Shown in pieces: positions 24,952 through 32,101 of a DNA stretch of 64,000 nt. The first letter of the stretch is position 1. Each line of letters starts with the position of its first letter. The notes under the pieces were generated by a model that worked only from the letters and a program-made list of their open reading frames with translations, ran no database searches and had not been told where the DNA came from. A program made the position numbers and the translations under genes. Source of the stretch: DAOTVC01 sp034437215 (lineage in GTDB: Bacteria > Chloroflexota > Anaerolineae > B4-G1 > SLSP01); contig DAOTVC010000039.1 in NCBI GenBank assembly GCA_034437215.1, positions 86,692 to 150,691 of the forward strand. Reading direction: 5' to 3'.

Positions 24952-26490
24952 GATGGGCAGTTCGATTCGTCCGCCTCCGGCCCCATAGAAGAGGCAGTCC
25001 ACCTCGCAGGCCAGACACTCGATGCAGCCCCCCTTCCGGGCCTCCGCGCGGCTGATGTTGAGCTCAGGCAGCCCCTCCTCGTTCAGGGAGAGGATCTGGG
25101 GCACGCACTCCCGCACACAGACCTTGCTCTCGCAGGCGGCACAGAGGGCGTGATCGTAGGTCACGGTGCCGTCGGTCACCGTCTCGAAGCTGTATAGGTC
25201 TCCCGAAGCGGGCGGCTTGGCCCGGGGTTGTTGATCTTCGGCGTCTGACCTTTGACCTTCGGCATTGGACCTTTGACTTCGAATCAGCGCGTCCAGCCGC
25301 CGGGCACAGAAGTCGGGAGAGTCGTCCTTCTTGTAGCCCTCGACGGGCGCCGGGACGTAGTCGTTCACCCGCTCCAGGATCACCACCGCCTTGTCCTCGG
25401 CGTTCCCGCCCAGGCGGATGACGGCGGGCACCTCCAACTGCTCCTCGATGAAGGCCTTGACCAGCCCCCGCGCGGAGTGGAACTGCTCCTGGCTGGCGAC
25501 GCCGGAGCCCGAGCCGAAGTAGCCGTCGATGGGTCCGGAGGCCATGACAATCTTCGCCGCCCGGTAGACTTTGCTGGCGGGGGGATTGCCGCTGGTGTCG
25601 ACGAAGGTCGCGAGCTTGTAACCCTGGCGCAGCACGGCGTCCATGCTCATCATCGAGCCGCCGCCCCCCGCCCCGTGAAAGCCGATGTAGCCCTCGCCCC
25701 GCTCGAAGTCCTCCGCCATCTGGATGAAGTAGAAGGTTCCGCGATAGTCCTCCGCTTCGATGGCGTAGGCGATCTTCTCCAGCTCCGTGGGGGGGCGGTC
25801 GTACTCCCTGGCGATCTCGATGCCCAGTTCGGGGTGGCGGAAGACGGCGTAGTCGTCGACGGTGATGCGACAGTCGGCGGCGTAGAGCTTGCCGTCGTGG
25901 GTCTGCACCAGCGGGTTGATCTCGGCGGCGCGGGCCTCGTAGGAGCGGGCGACCTCGTAGAGCTTGACCAGCAGCCCACCCAGGTCCCGCTGCAGACGCC
26001 CTCCGAGGCCCGTCTGGCGCACCAGGTTTCGGGCTTGGTAGTCACGGAAGCCGAACTCCACGTCCACGTGGGCCCGGGCGACCCGGTTGGGATGCTCGGC
26101 GGCGATCTCCTCGATGCCCGTACCGCCCACGGAGGAGAAGATCACCAGCGGCGCCTGCGCCCGGTCATCCACGATGACGCCCGCGTAGAACTCGCGGCTG
26201 ATCTCCAGCTGCTCCTCGATCAACACCTCGTCCACAACGAAGTTCTTCACCCGCATCCCGAGCATGGCCTGGGCTGCCTGGGCTGCCTCCCCGGGTGTGG
26301 AGGCCCTACGAATCCCTCCCACGCTCGCTCGGCCGGTAATCCAGGCCTGTGCCTTGACCATCACCGGCTTCCCCAGCGCCGCGGCGATAGTGCGGGCCTC
26401 CTCGGGGCTCCTGGCTACCTCCCCGCGGGGGACGGGAACGTCGAATTGCGCGAGCAGCGCTTTGCCCTGGTGTTCGTGAAGTCGGGCCAC
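24949..26490 (-). CDS. Succinyl/citryl-CoA synthetase beta-like ATP-grasp protein fused to a two-cluster ferredoxin domain
   Basis: A 513-aa protein starting VARLHEHQGKALLAQFDVPVP, an ATP-grasp domain of the SucC/CcsA type (residues 1-~230), then a CoA-ligase-like domain (~240-395). Motifs of ordinary SucC are changed here: GFHGAGGGGSMMSM and FVDTSGNPPASKVYRAAK replace the usual GAGLAM and DVGGGA. Next comes a linker made of heptanucleotide-encoded residues (about 400-425). The C-terminal domain has eight cysteines, 450/453/458/462 and 489/492/495/499, in CxxCx4Cx3C and CxxCxxCx3C spacing, enough for two [4Fe-4S] clusters. GTG at 26490 is chosen because GGAGG lies five bases upstream. First gene of the operon. 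Confidence 0.88.
   Translation of the reverse strand: MARLHEHQGKALLAQFDVPVPRGEVARSPEEARTIAAALGKPVMVKAQAWITGRASVGGIRRASTPGEAAQAAQAMLGMRVKNFVVDEVLIEEQLEISREFYAGVIVDDRAQAPLVIFSSVGGTGIEEIAAEHPNRVARAHVDVEFGFRDYQARNLVRQTGLGGRLQRDLGGLLVKLYEVARSYEARAAEINPLVQTHDGKLYAADCRITVDDYAVFRHPELGIEIAREYDRPPTELEKIAYAIEAEDYRGTFYFIQMAEDFERGEGYIGFHGAGGGGSMMSMDAVLRQGYKLATFVDTSGNPPASKVYRAAKIVMASGPIDGYFGSGSGVASQEQFHSARGLVKAFIEEQLEVPAVIRLGGNAEDKAVVILERVNDYVPAPVEGYKKDDSPDFCARRLDALIRSQRSNAEGQRSDAEDQQPRAKPPASGDLYSFETVTDGTVTYDHALCAACESKVCVRECVPQILSLNEEGLPELNISRAEARKGGCIECLACEVDCLFYGAGGGRIELPI
25232..25284. repeat. Heptanucleotide repeat inside the CoA-ligase beta-ferredoxin gene
   Basis: Units TGACCTT, CGGCATT, GGACCTT, TGACTTC encode the SQRSNAEGQRSDAEDQ linker between the ligase and ferredoxin domains. 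Confidence 0.75.
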
Positions 26491-26516
26491 TGAAACCTCC
26501 GTGAAAGTATGAAAAT

Positions 26517-26546
26517 GGGCAAATCTGCGCACCCGCAAATTTGCCC
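26517..26546 (-). promoter_or_regulatory. Leader hairpin of the carboxylate operon
   Basis: GGGCAAAT ... ATTTGCCC, an 8-bp perfect stem with a 14-base loop, lies between the promoter and the RBS. No T-run follows. It could be an mRNA 5' stabiliser or a protein-binding operator. Confidence 0.5.
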
Positions 26547-26572
26547 ATCGCCCTTACACGTCCATAGGATAG

Positions 26573-26600
26573 ATTGTAGCGAAGCCTCCCGGGGTGACAA
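26573..26600 (-). promoter_or_regulatory. Sigma-70-type promoter of the carboxylate operon
   Basis: Minus strand: -35 TTGTCA (26595-26600), a 16-bp spacer and -10 TACAAT (26573-26578). It sits upstream of the beta-ferredoxin gene and separates this operon from the mutase gene. Confidence 0.65.
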
Positions 26601-26647
26601 GTGACAAACCGCCATTTTCCGGAGCTCTCCTGCCACGCGTCGACCTT

Positions 26648-28324
26648 CTACACCATCGTGCGCGGCTGGTACTCGCCCCAGACCTCGCGGAGCACGCCAC
26701 AGATCTCGCCCAGGGTGCAGTCGACCGCGACCGCCTCCACCAAGAGGGGCATCAGCGAGGCGTCCGGCGTCTTCGCCGCCTTCTCGATGCGGGCGAGCAG
26801 GGCGGAGACGCGCTCGCTGTCCCGCCGCTCGCGCAGGGCGGCGAGCTGTTGGCGCTGCTGCTCCTCGACCGCCGGGTCGACCTTGAGCTGCTCCAGATCC
26901 GCCGTCTCCACCTCCTCCTCGAACTTATTGACCCCGACGATGACCTGCTCCCCCTGCTCGACGGCGCGCTGGGCACGGTAGGCAGCGTCGGCGATCTCGG
27001 ACTGCATGTAGCCCCGCTCGACGGCGACGGCGGCGCCCCCCATCTCGTCGATGGCGGCGATGTAGTCGTTGGCCTGGCGCTCGATCTCGTTGGTCAGGTA
27101 CTCGACGACGTAAGAGCCCGCCAGGGGATCCACGGTGTCGGCGACGCCTGACTCGTAGGCGATGAGCTGCTGGGTGCGCAGGGCGACGCGCACGCTCTCC
27201 TCGGTGGGCAGCCAGAGCGCCTCGTCCATGGAGTTGGTGTGCAGCGACTGGGTCCCTCCCAGAACCGCCGCCAGCGCCTGCAGCGTGACGCGCACGACGT
27301 TGTTCATGGGCTGCTGGGCCGTCAGGGTGGAGCCCGCCGTCTGGGTGTGGAAGCGCAGGCGCCAGGACTTGTAGTCCTGAGCGGCGAAGCGCTCCTTCAT
27401 GATGCGCGCCCACATGCGTCGGGCGGCCCGGAATTTGGCGACCTCCTCCAGGAAGTTGTTGTGGGCGTTGAAGAAGAAGGAGAGCCGATCGGCGAAGTCG
27501 TCGACGTCCAACCCGGCGTCGAGAGCCGCCTGGACGTAGGCGATCCCGTTGGCGAGGGTGAAGGCCACCTCCTGGACGGCGGTACTCCCCGCCTCACGAA
27601 TGTGGTAGCCGCTGATGCTGATGGGATTCCAGCGAGGCGCTTTCTCGGCACCGTAGCGGAAGGTATCGGTGACAAGGCGCATCGAGGGGCGCGGGGGGAA
27701 GATGTAGGTCCCCCGGGCCACGTACTCCTTGAGAATGTCGTTCTGGATAGTACCCCGCAGCTTCTCCGAGGGAACGCCCTGCTCCTTGGCCACCGCGATG
27801 TACATGGCCCAGAGGACGGCAGCCGGGGCGTTGATGGTCATGGAGGTACTCACCTTGCCAAGGGGGATCTCCTTGAAGAGGGTGCGCATGTCCTCCAGAC
27901 AGCTGATGGAGACCCCGACCTTGCCCACCTCACCGAGAGCCATATCGTCGTCGGCATCGTAGCCCAGCTGCGTCGGCAGATCGAAGGCGACGGAGAGGCC
28001 CGTCTGTCCCTGCTCGAGGAGGTAGCGGTAACGGCGGTTGGACTCCTCGGCGGTAGCGTAGCCGGCGTACTGGCGCATGGTCCAGAAGCGCCCGCGGTAC
28101 ATGGTGGGCTGGACGCCCCGCGTGAAGGGATACTCGCCGGGAAAGCCCAGATCCTCCAGATAGTCCACCTCCACCTCGGGAGGGGTGAGGATCGGCTCCA
28201 GTTCGATGCCCGAGGAGGTCTCGAAGGCCTCCTGGCGCTCGGGGTAACGTTGCACTACCCTCTCGTAGGTGCTCTCCAACCAACGCTGCTGCGCTTCCAG
28301 AATCTTCTCGTCCTCAGGATTCAT
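26648..28324 (-). CDS. Methylmalonyl-CoA mutase large (alpha) subunit, split type
   Basis: Adenosylcobalamin-dependent mutase catalytic chain (558 aa) interconverting methylmalonyl-CoA and succinyl-CoA, or a related acyl-CoA pair. It has the TIM-barrel CoA-binding features: YPFTRGVQPTMYRGRFWTMRQ, VAFDLPTQLGYDADD, TAGSTLTAQQPMNN. The length lacks the C-terminal B12-binding domain, so a separate small subunit is needed, and none is in the window. A longer frame reaches 28447, but ATG at 28324 follows GGGGGAGAG and starts the family's natural N-terminus (MNPEDEKILEAQQRWLE). It follows the FMN-binding protein gene by 61 bases. The substrate is not certain. Confidence 0.92.
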   Translation of the reverse strand: MNPEDEKILEAQQRWLESTYERVVQRYPERQEAFETSSGIELEPILTPPEVEVDYLEDLGFPGEYPFTRGVQPTMYRGRFWTMRQYAGYATAEESNRRYRYLLEQGQTGLSVAFDLPTQLGYDADDDMALGEVGKVGVSISCLEDMRTLFKEIPLGKVSTSMTINAPAAVLWAMYIAVAKEQGVPSEKLRGTIQNDILKEYVARGTYIFPPRPSMRLVTDTFRYGAEKAPRWNPISISGYHIREAGSTAVQEVAFTLANGIAYVQAALDAGLDVDDFADRLSFFFNAHNNFLEEVAKFRAARRMWARIMKERFAAQDYKSWRLRFHTQTAGSTLTAQQPMNNVVRVTLQALAAVLGGTQSLHTNSMDEALWLPTEESVRVALRTQQLIAYESGVADTVDPLAGSYVVEYLTNEIERQANDYIAAIDEMGGAAVAVERGYMQSEIADAAYRAQRAVEQGEQVIVGVNKFEEEVETADLEQLKVDPAVEEQQRQQLAALRERRDSERVSALLARIEKAAKTPDASLMPLLVEAVAVDCTLGEICGVLREVWGEYQPRTMV

Positions 28325-28385
28325 CTCTCCCCCAATCAAAGAGTGTCTTCGGTTTTCGACGAACCACTCGCAGTCTGCTGCGTTC

Positions 28386-28865
28386 TCATGCCTCGACGAC
28401 CTGCCACCCCTCATCCGAGCGCTCCAAGACGGCGGGACACAGGCCAAAGGGCTCGGGCGCTACCCCTTGAGCGATATTCATCAGCTCAATTCTATCGGGG
28501 ACAAACTTGATAAGCACGTAGTTCTCGCCCTCCGGCCCTTCGGGCCAGAACTCCGCGAAGCTCTCCCTCCAGTACCGGCGCCGCAGGGCGGGATTCGTTA
28601 CGATCTGGGCCTGGCCCAACAGGGTGACATAGGCGCCTTCGGGAGCGTAAGCATACCCGAGGGTCACCCTTTCATTCTCACGCACCTCCGCTACCTTGCG
28701 AGAACTTGGACTTGCCCCGCACCAGACGACCCAATCAGCGGTGAGCGCAAAGGGCTGCATCAACCGTGCGTTGGCGCTGCCGGAAGAGCCCTGGCTGACG
28801 AGAAAGCAGAAGCCCGCAGCCTCCATCGTATTACGCGTAATCTCCAGTAAGCGTTCCGGTGTCAT
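28386..28865 (-). CDS. Pyridoxamine 5'-phosphate oxidase-fold FMN-binding protein
   Basis: A 159-aa split-barrel flavoprotein of the general stress protein 26 type. Features: ARLMQPFALTADWVVWCGASPSSRKV (FMN-phosphate contact region) and the strand ERVTLGYAYAPEGAYVTLLGQA. The function is unknown; these proteins bind FMN, F420 or heme. It lies between pepF (9-base gap) and the mutase gene on the same strand. Confidence 0.8.
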   Translation of the reverse strand: MTPERLLEITRNTMEAAGFCFLVSQGSSGSANARLMQPFALTADWVVWCGASPSSRKVAEVRENERVTLGYAYAPEGAYVTLLGQAQIVTNPALRRRYWRESFAEFWPEGPEGENYVLIKFVPDRIELMNIAQGVAPEPFGLCPAVLERSDEGWQVVEA

Positions 28866-28874
28866 CTCCCCCCC

Positions 28875-30653
28875 TCAGCCGATCTCCTCCAGCTCCTCCA
28901 ACATCTCGGCAATGACCTCGAAGCCCCCGCGCCAGAAGTCGGGTGAGGTCATGTCGAAGCCCGCCTCGCTGATGATGTCGTTGGGGCTGGCAGAGCCACC
29001 GTAGGCCAGAATGCGCCGATACTGCGGTTCGAAGTCCTCGCGCCCCACCGCCTTGTACTTTCGGTAGAGCGCCAGAACGAGCAAGTTACCGAAGGCGTAA
29101 GCGTAGCAGTAGAAAGGCACCTGGTAGAGGTGCGAGATGGCCAACCACTCCAGGCGGAAGTCGTCGCTCACCTCGACGGCGTCCCCGAACTGCTCCTGGA
29201 GATTCTCCAGGTAAGCTGCGTAGAGATCGTCGGGCTTTGCCCCCTCACGGATCATCTCGTGGGCCCGCTTCTCGAAGAGCACAAAGTACGCCTGACGAAT
29301 GATGGTCGCGTAGGTGCTCCCCATGAAGGAGTTGAGCAACGTACGGCGCACTTGGGGGTCGCGCTCCTCGGCGAGGAGCTTGTCGGTCAACAACATCTCT
29401 CCGAAGACGGAGGCCGTCTCCGCCATGGGCAAAGCCGAGTGGAAGGTGATGGGCGAGTGGGAGGCCGCCATCAGACCGTGGACAGCGTGGCCCAGCTCGT
29501 GGGCCAGCGTGGAGACGTCGTTGATCTTCCCGCCGAAGTTGACCAGGACCCAGGGCGTGAGGCCGGGCAGGACGCTGTAGCAGTAAGCACCGCTCATCTT
29601 CCGCGCGCGCTCCTCAGAGTCGAGGTGGGTCTCCTCGGCAATCTGCAGCGCCAGATCCGCCAGCATTGGCGAGAAGGCGCGATAGGCCTCGTCCACCATC
29701 CGCACCGCCTCGTCGAAGGTGTAGGTCTTTTCAGCGTCCGAGAGAGGAGCGTAGATGTCGTAACGGCGGAGCTTGTCCATGCCCAGCACCCGGGCCTTGA
29801 AACGGAAGTAGCGCTGAAAGAGATCCACGTTCTCGCGGATTACCTGCAGGAGGGTCTCCACGACCTCATCAGGGATGTCGTTCTCCAGATTACGAACGGA
29901 GATGGGGCTGGCGTGCTCACGCAGTTTGACGTGCTCCTGATACCAGTCGCGCACGCGCGCGGCGTAGGCGCGGGCCAACACACCGGCATTCTCACCGTAG
30001 ACCCGGTAGAGCTCCCCATACGCACCCTCACGCAGTGCGGGATCCGAATCGAAGGCGTAGTTCATGAGCTGGTCGCGGGTCAATTCCTTCTCCTCGCCAT
30101 CCACGGTGAGGTGGAAGGTAAAGCCCGTCGTCAGCATGTCATAGATGGTCAAGACGGCACTGATCCCGTTGGTGTCTTTGATGTTAATAACCTGCTCCAC
30201 CTCTTCAGAGAGGGTGTGAGGCTTGAACAGTCGCAGGGTCTCCAGATAGTAGCGCAGATCGCCGCTGACCGCCATCAGGCGCGCAGCATTCTCGTCGTCG
30301 ACCTGCTTCCACCAGAGGGAGAAGAAGAGGGTGCGGTTCTGTACCTCCGCGGTAAACTGCTCCACCTGAGCCCGGAAACTGAGAGCGTCCTGGTCGGCGG
30401 TGTCCTCGGAGAACCAGAGGTAGCTGTACGCGACGAGACGGGCCACGTCGGCGTAGATCTGCTCGTAACGTTCCAGAAGGTCGCGGAACTGATCCTCGGC
30501 CATTTCAGCAGAGAGGGTGTCGCGCAGCCCCTCGAAGGCCACCAAGCGCTTCTCCACCTCCGCCATGTAAGCCTCCTGCTCGGTCGAGCCGGGCTCTTGC
30601 ATCAACTCTGTCAAGGTCCAACGTTGCGTTTCGAAGGTCACCATGTCCTCCAT
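28875..30653 (-). CDS. pepF: Oligoendopeptidase F (M3 family)
   Basis: Zinc metallopeptidase (592 aa) cleaving short peptides in the cytoplasm. The catalytic motif TLAHELGHAVHG (HExxH) is intact, and a downstream Glu lies in AETASVFGEMLL. The N-terminal helical region and the C-terminal FYCYAYAFGNLLVLALY segment are typical of PepF. The length is normal. Two in-frame ATGs (30653 and 30644) are possible; GGAGG overlaps the region between them. Confidence 0.95.
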   Translation of the reverse strand: MEDMVTFETQRWTLTELMQEPGSTEQEAYMAEVEKRLVAFEGLRDTLSAEMAEDQFRDLLERYEQIYADVARLVAYSYLWFSEDTADQDALSFRAQVEQFTAEVQNRTLFFSLWWKQVDDENAARLMAVSGDLRYYLETLRLFKPHTLSEEVEQVINIKDTNGISAVLTIYDMLTTGFTFHLTVDGEEKELTRDQLMNYAFDSDPALREGAYGELYRVYGENAGVLARAYAARVRDWYQEHVKLREHASPISVRNLENDIPDEVVETLLQVIRENVDLFQRYFRFKARVLGMDKLRRYDIYAPLSDAEKTYTFDEAVRMVDEAYRAFSPMLADLALQIAEETHLDSEERARKMSGAYCYSVLPGLTPWVLVNFGGKINDVSTLAHELGHAVHGLMAASHSPITFHSALPMAETASVFGEMLLTDKLLAEERDPQVRRTLLNSFMGSTYATIIRQAYFVLFEKRAHEMIREGAKPDDLYAAYLENLQEQFGDAVEVSDDFRLEWLAISHLYQVPFYCYAYAFGNLLVLALYRKYKAVGREDFEPQYRRILAYGGSASPNDIISEAGFDMTSPDFWRGGFEVIAEMLEELEEIG

Positions 30654-30739
30654 CTTGATTTTCGTAAGTTGAAAGCTTGCTTGCCTATTTTACGACAGTG
30701 TGGGGGAAACGCATACTGTCCAAGCAACTGCTATCGAGG

Positions 30740-30850
30740 GTCAAACGTCAGGTTTCCTCCTCCCCGGCCCTGCCGGCCGACGACCCCACTCGAGGGCCGA
30801 CGCGAAGTGATTCGTCAAACGTCAGGTTTCCTCCTCCCCGGCCCTGCCGG
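30740..30850. repeat. 37-base direct repeat flanking the membrane-protein gene tail
   Basis: GTCAAACGTCAGGTTTCCTC and the 17 bases after it occur identically at 30740-30776 and 30814-30850. The second copy encodes the last codons and stop of the gene at 30822-31217; the first is a duplicate of that tail 74 bases downstream. Confidence 0.9.
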
Positions 30851-31217
30851 AGGGCGTCGAGCGGACCAACAGAGTCACGAGAGCCAGAAAGAGCCCCGTC
30901 AGGAGCAGGTCGCGCGCCCACTGGCTCCGCGCGTAAGCCGATCGGTATCCGACCCAGCGGATCACCCACAGCGCGAGCTGGTAGAGTACTGCCAGGGGCA
31001 GCACGAAAGAGAGTCCCTTTCCGAACCGGATGAGGAACGCCGAGAGGGTGAAGGTGAAACCGACCAGGAAATAGAACCCGCCCAACAAGGGCAAGGGGAG
31101 CGCAAGCGACCAACCGAGGGCCGCGTCCCAGAGCCGTAAGGCCAAGAGCCCGCGGATGAGGTTGGCGAGACCCACTATAAGGCAGAGCCAGCTGAGCGTT
31201 CGTTTGCGACGAGACAA
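30822..31217 (-). CDS. Small integral membrane protein, unknown
   Basis: A 131-aa protein with about four membrane segments (WLCLIVGLANLIRGLLAL, WSLALPLPLLGGFYFLVGF, GLSFVLPLAVLYQLALWVI, DLLLTGLFLALVTLLV). I recognise no family. The frame is open further upstream but would overlap the methyltransferase gene heavily; TTG at 31217 with AGAGCGG upstream gives a 23-base gap and a basic N-terminus (SRRKRTLSW), so it was chosen. It lies directly downstream of the methyltransferase in the same operon. Confidence 0.6.
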   Translation of the reverse strand: MSRRKRTLSWLCLIVGLANLIRGLLALRLWDAALGWSLALPLPLLGGFYFLVGFTFTLSAFLIRFGKGLSFVLPLAVLYQLALWVIRWVGYRSAYARSQWARDLLLTGLFLALVTLLVRSTPSGRAGEEET

Positions 31218-31240
31218 CGCAGTCTTACCGCTCTCTACGA

Positions 31241-32101
31241 CTAGGCCGGCTGGCGAACGACAAAGAAGAGATAGGCCCCCTCCTCCGGCAGCGATTCGTG
31301 GTAGTAACGGCGCAACAGGGCGGCTGTCAAGACCAGATTCCAACGCCGTGGGACCAACAGCCAGCGTCCCGTCAGGCGCTTCGTCACGAGGGAGGGCAGG
31401 CCCAGGGGGTGACCCCACTCCAGCGCCGCCAGAGCGCCTCTCGAGAAGTAGGACCACCGGCGCTCCACGCGCAGGCCCACCCGCTCCAGGCGCGCTTCCC
31501 ATCCCTGGGGAGTATCGTAGGTGTGGTGGCGGGAGATGCGATCGAAGAGGCGCCGGTAGGCTGCGGCATAGCGACGCAGCCCCAGCCCGTCCAAGAAGCG
31601 GGAGACGGAGAGGAAGCGGCGGAAGTTGGGGCCCGGAACGCAGAAATGAAACCAGCCGCCCGGACGGAGCACGCGTGCCACCTCCTGAAGCACGGGGTCG
31701 ACCGTCGGGATGTGCTCCAGCACCGAGTTGCTCACGACCGTACCGAAAGCAGCAGCGCGAAAGGGCAGCCGCGCACCCAGCGCGTGGGTGAGCAGGTCGT
31801 AGTGGTCATGCTCGCGAGCCTCCTGGAGGGGCGCCCACCAGGGATCGAGCCCCACCTCCAACCCCTCGGGAAAGGCTACGGTCGCAAAGTGACCGTCGCC
31901 GCAGCCGAGATCGAGCACCGGTCGCGGTAGGGGGAGGTCGGCGTAGAAACGGGCCTCCACCGCCCGCAGTAGGGCCCGAAAGGCCGGTAACTCTTCCAAC
32001 TGACGCTCAAAGGTGTCGGCGGGGGAGTTTCCGACGACCGAAGGCGGCGCTTCGGAGAACGAGCTCCGGCGATGGCAGGTCACGGTGTCAGAAAGGGACA
32101 T
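31241..32101 (-). CDS. Class I SAM-dependent methyltransferase
   Basis: Methyltransf_11-like protein (286 aa). The SAM-binding motif VLDLGCGDGHFA lies at about residues 65-76, followed by an acidic residue region and VVSNSVLEHIPTVDPVLQEVARVLRPGGW (motifs IV-VI). The substrate is unknown; the hydrophobic C-terminal part suggests a lipid or cell-envelope substrate. Its start overlaps the lipoprotein stop by 22 bases, so the two are co-translated. Confidence 0.85.
   Translation of the reverse strand: MSLSDTVTCHRRSSFSEAPPSVVGNSPADTFERQLEELPAFRALLRAVEARFYADLPLPRPVLDLGCGDGHFATVAFPEGLEVGLDPWWAPLQEAREHDHYDLLTHALGARLPFRAAAFGTVVSNSVLEHIPTVDPVLQEVARVLRPGGWFHFCVPGPNFRRFLSVSRFLDGLGLRRYAAAYRRLFDRISRHHTYDTPQGWEARLERVGLRVERRWSYFSRGALAALEWGHPLGLPSLVTKRLTGRWLLVPRRWNLVLTAALLRRYYHESLPEEGAYLFFVVRQPA

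Noticed and set aside
20272..25284. CRISPR-like arrays
   Set aside because: Units are seven bases, degenerate and contiguous without unique spacers, so these are simple heptamer arrays.
29130..31139. 669-codon plus-strand frame opposite pepF
   Set aside because: PepF motifs on the minus strand; the antisense frame has no family similarity I can see.
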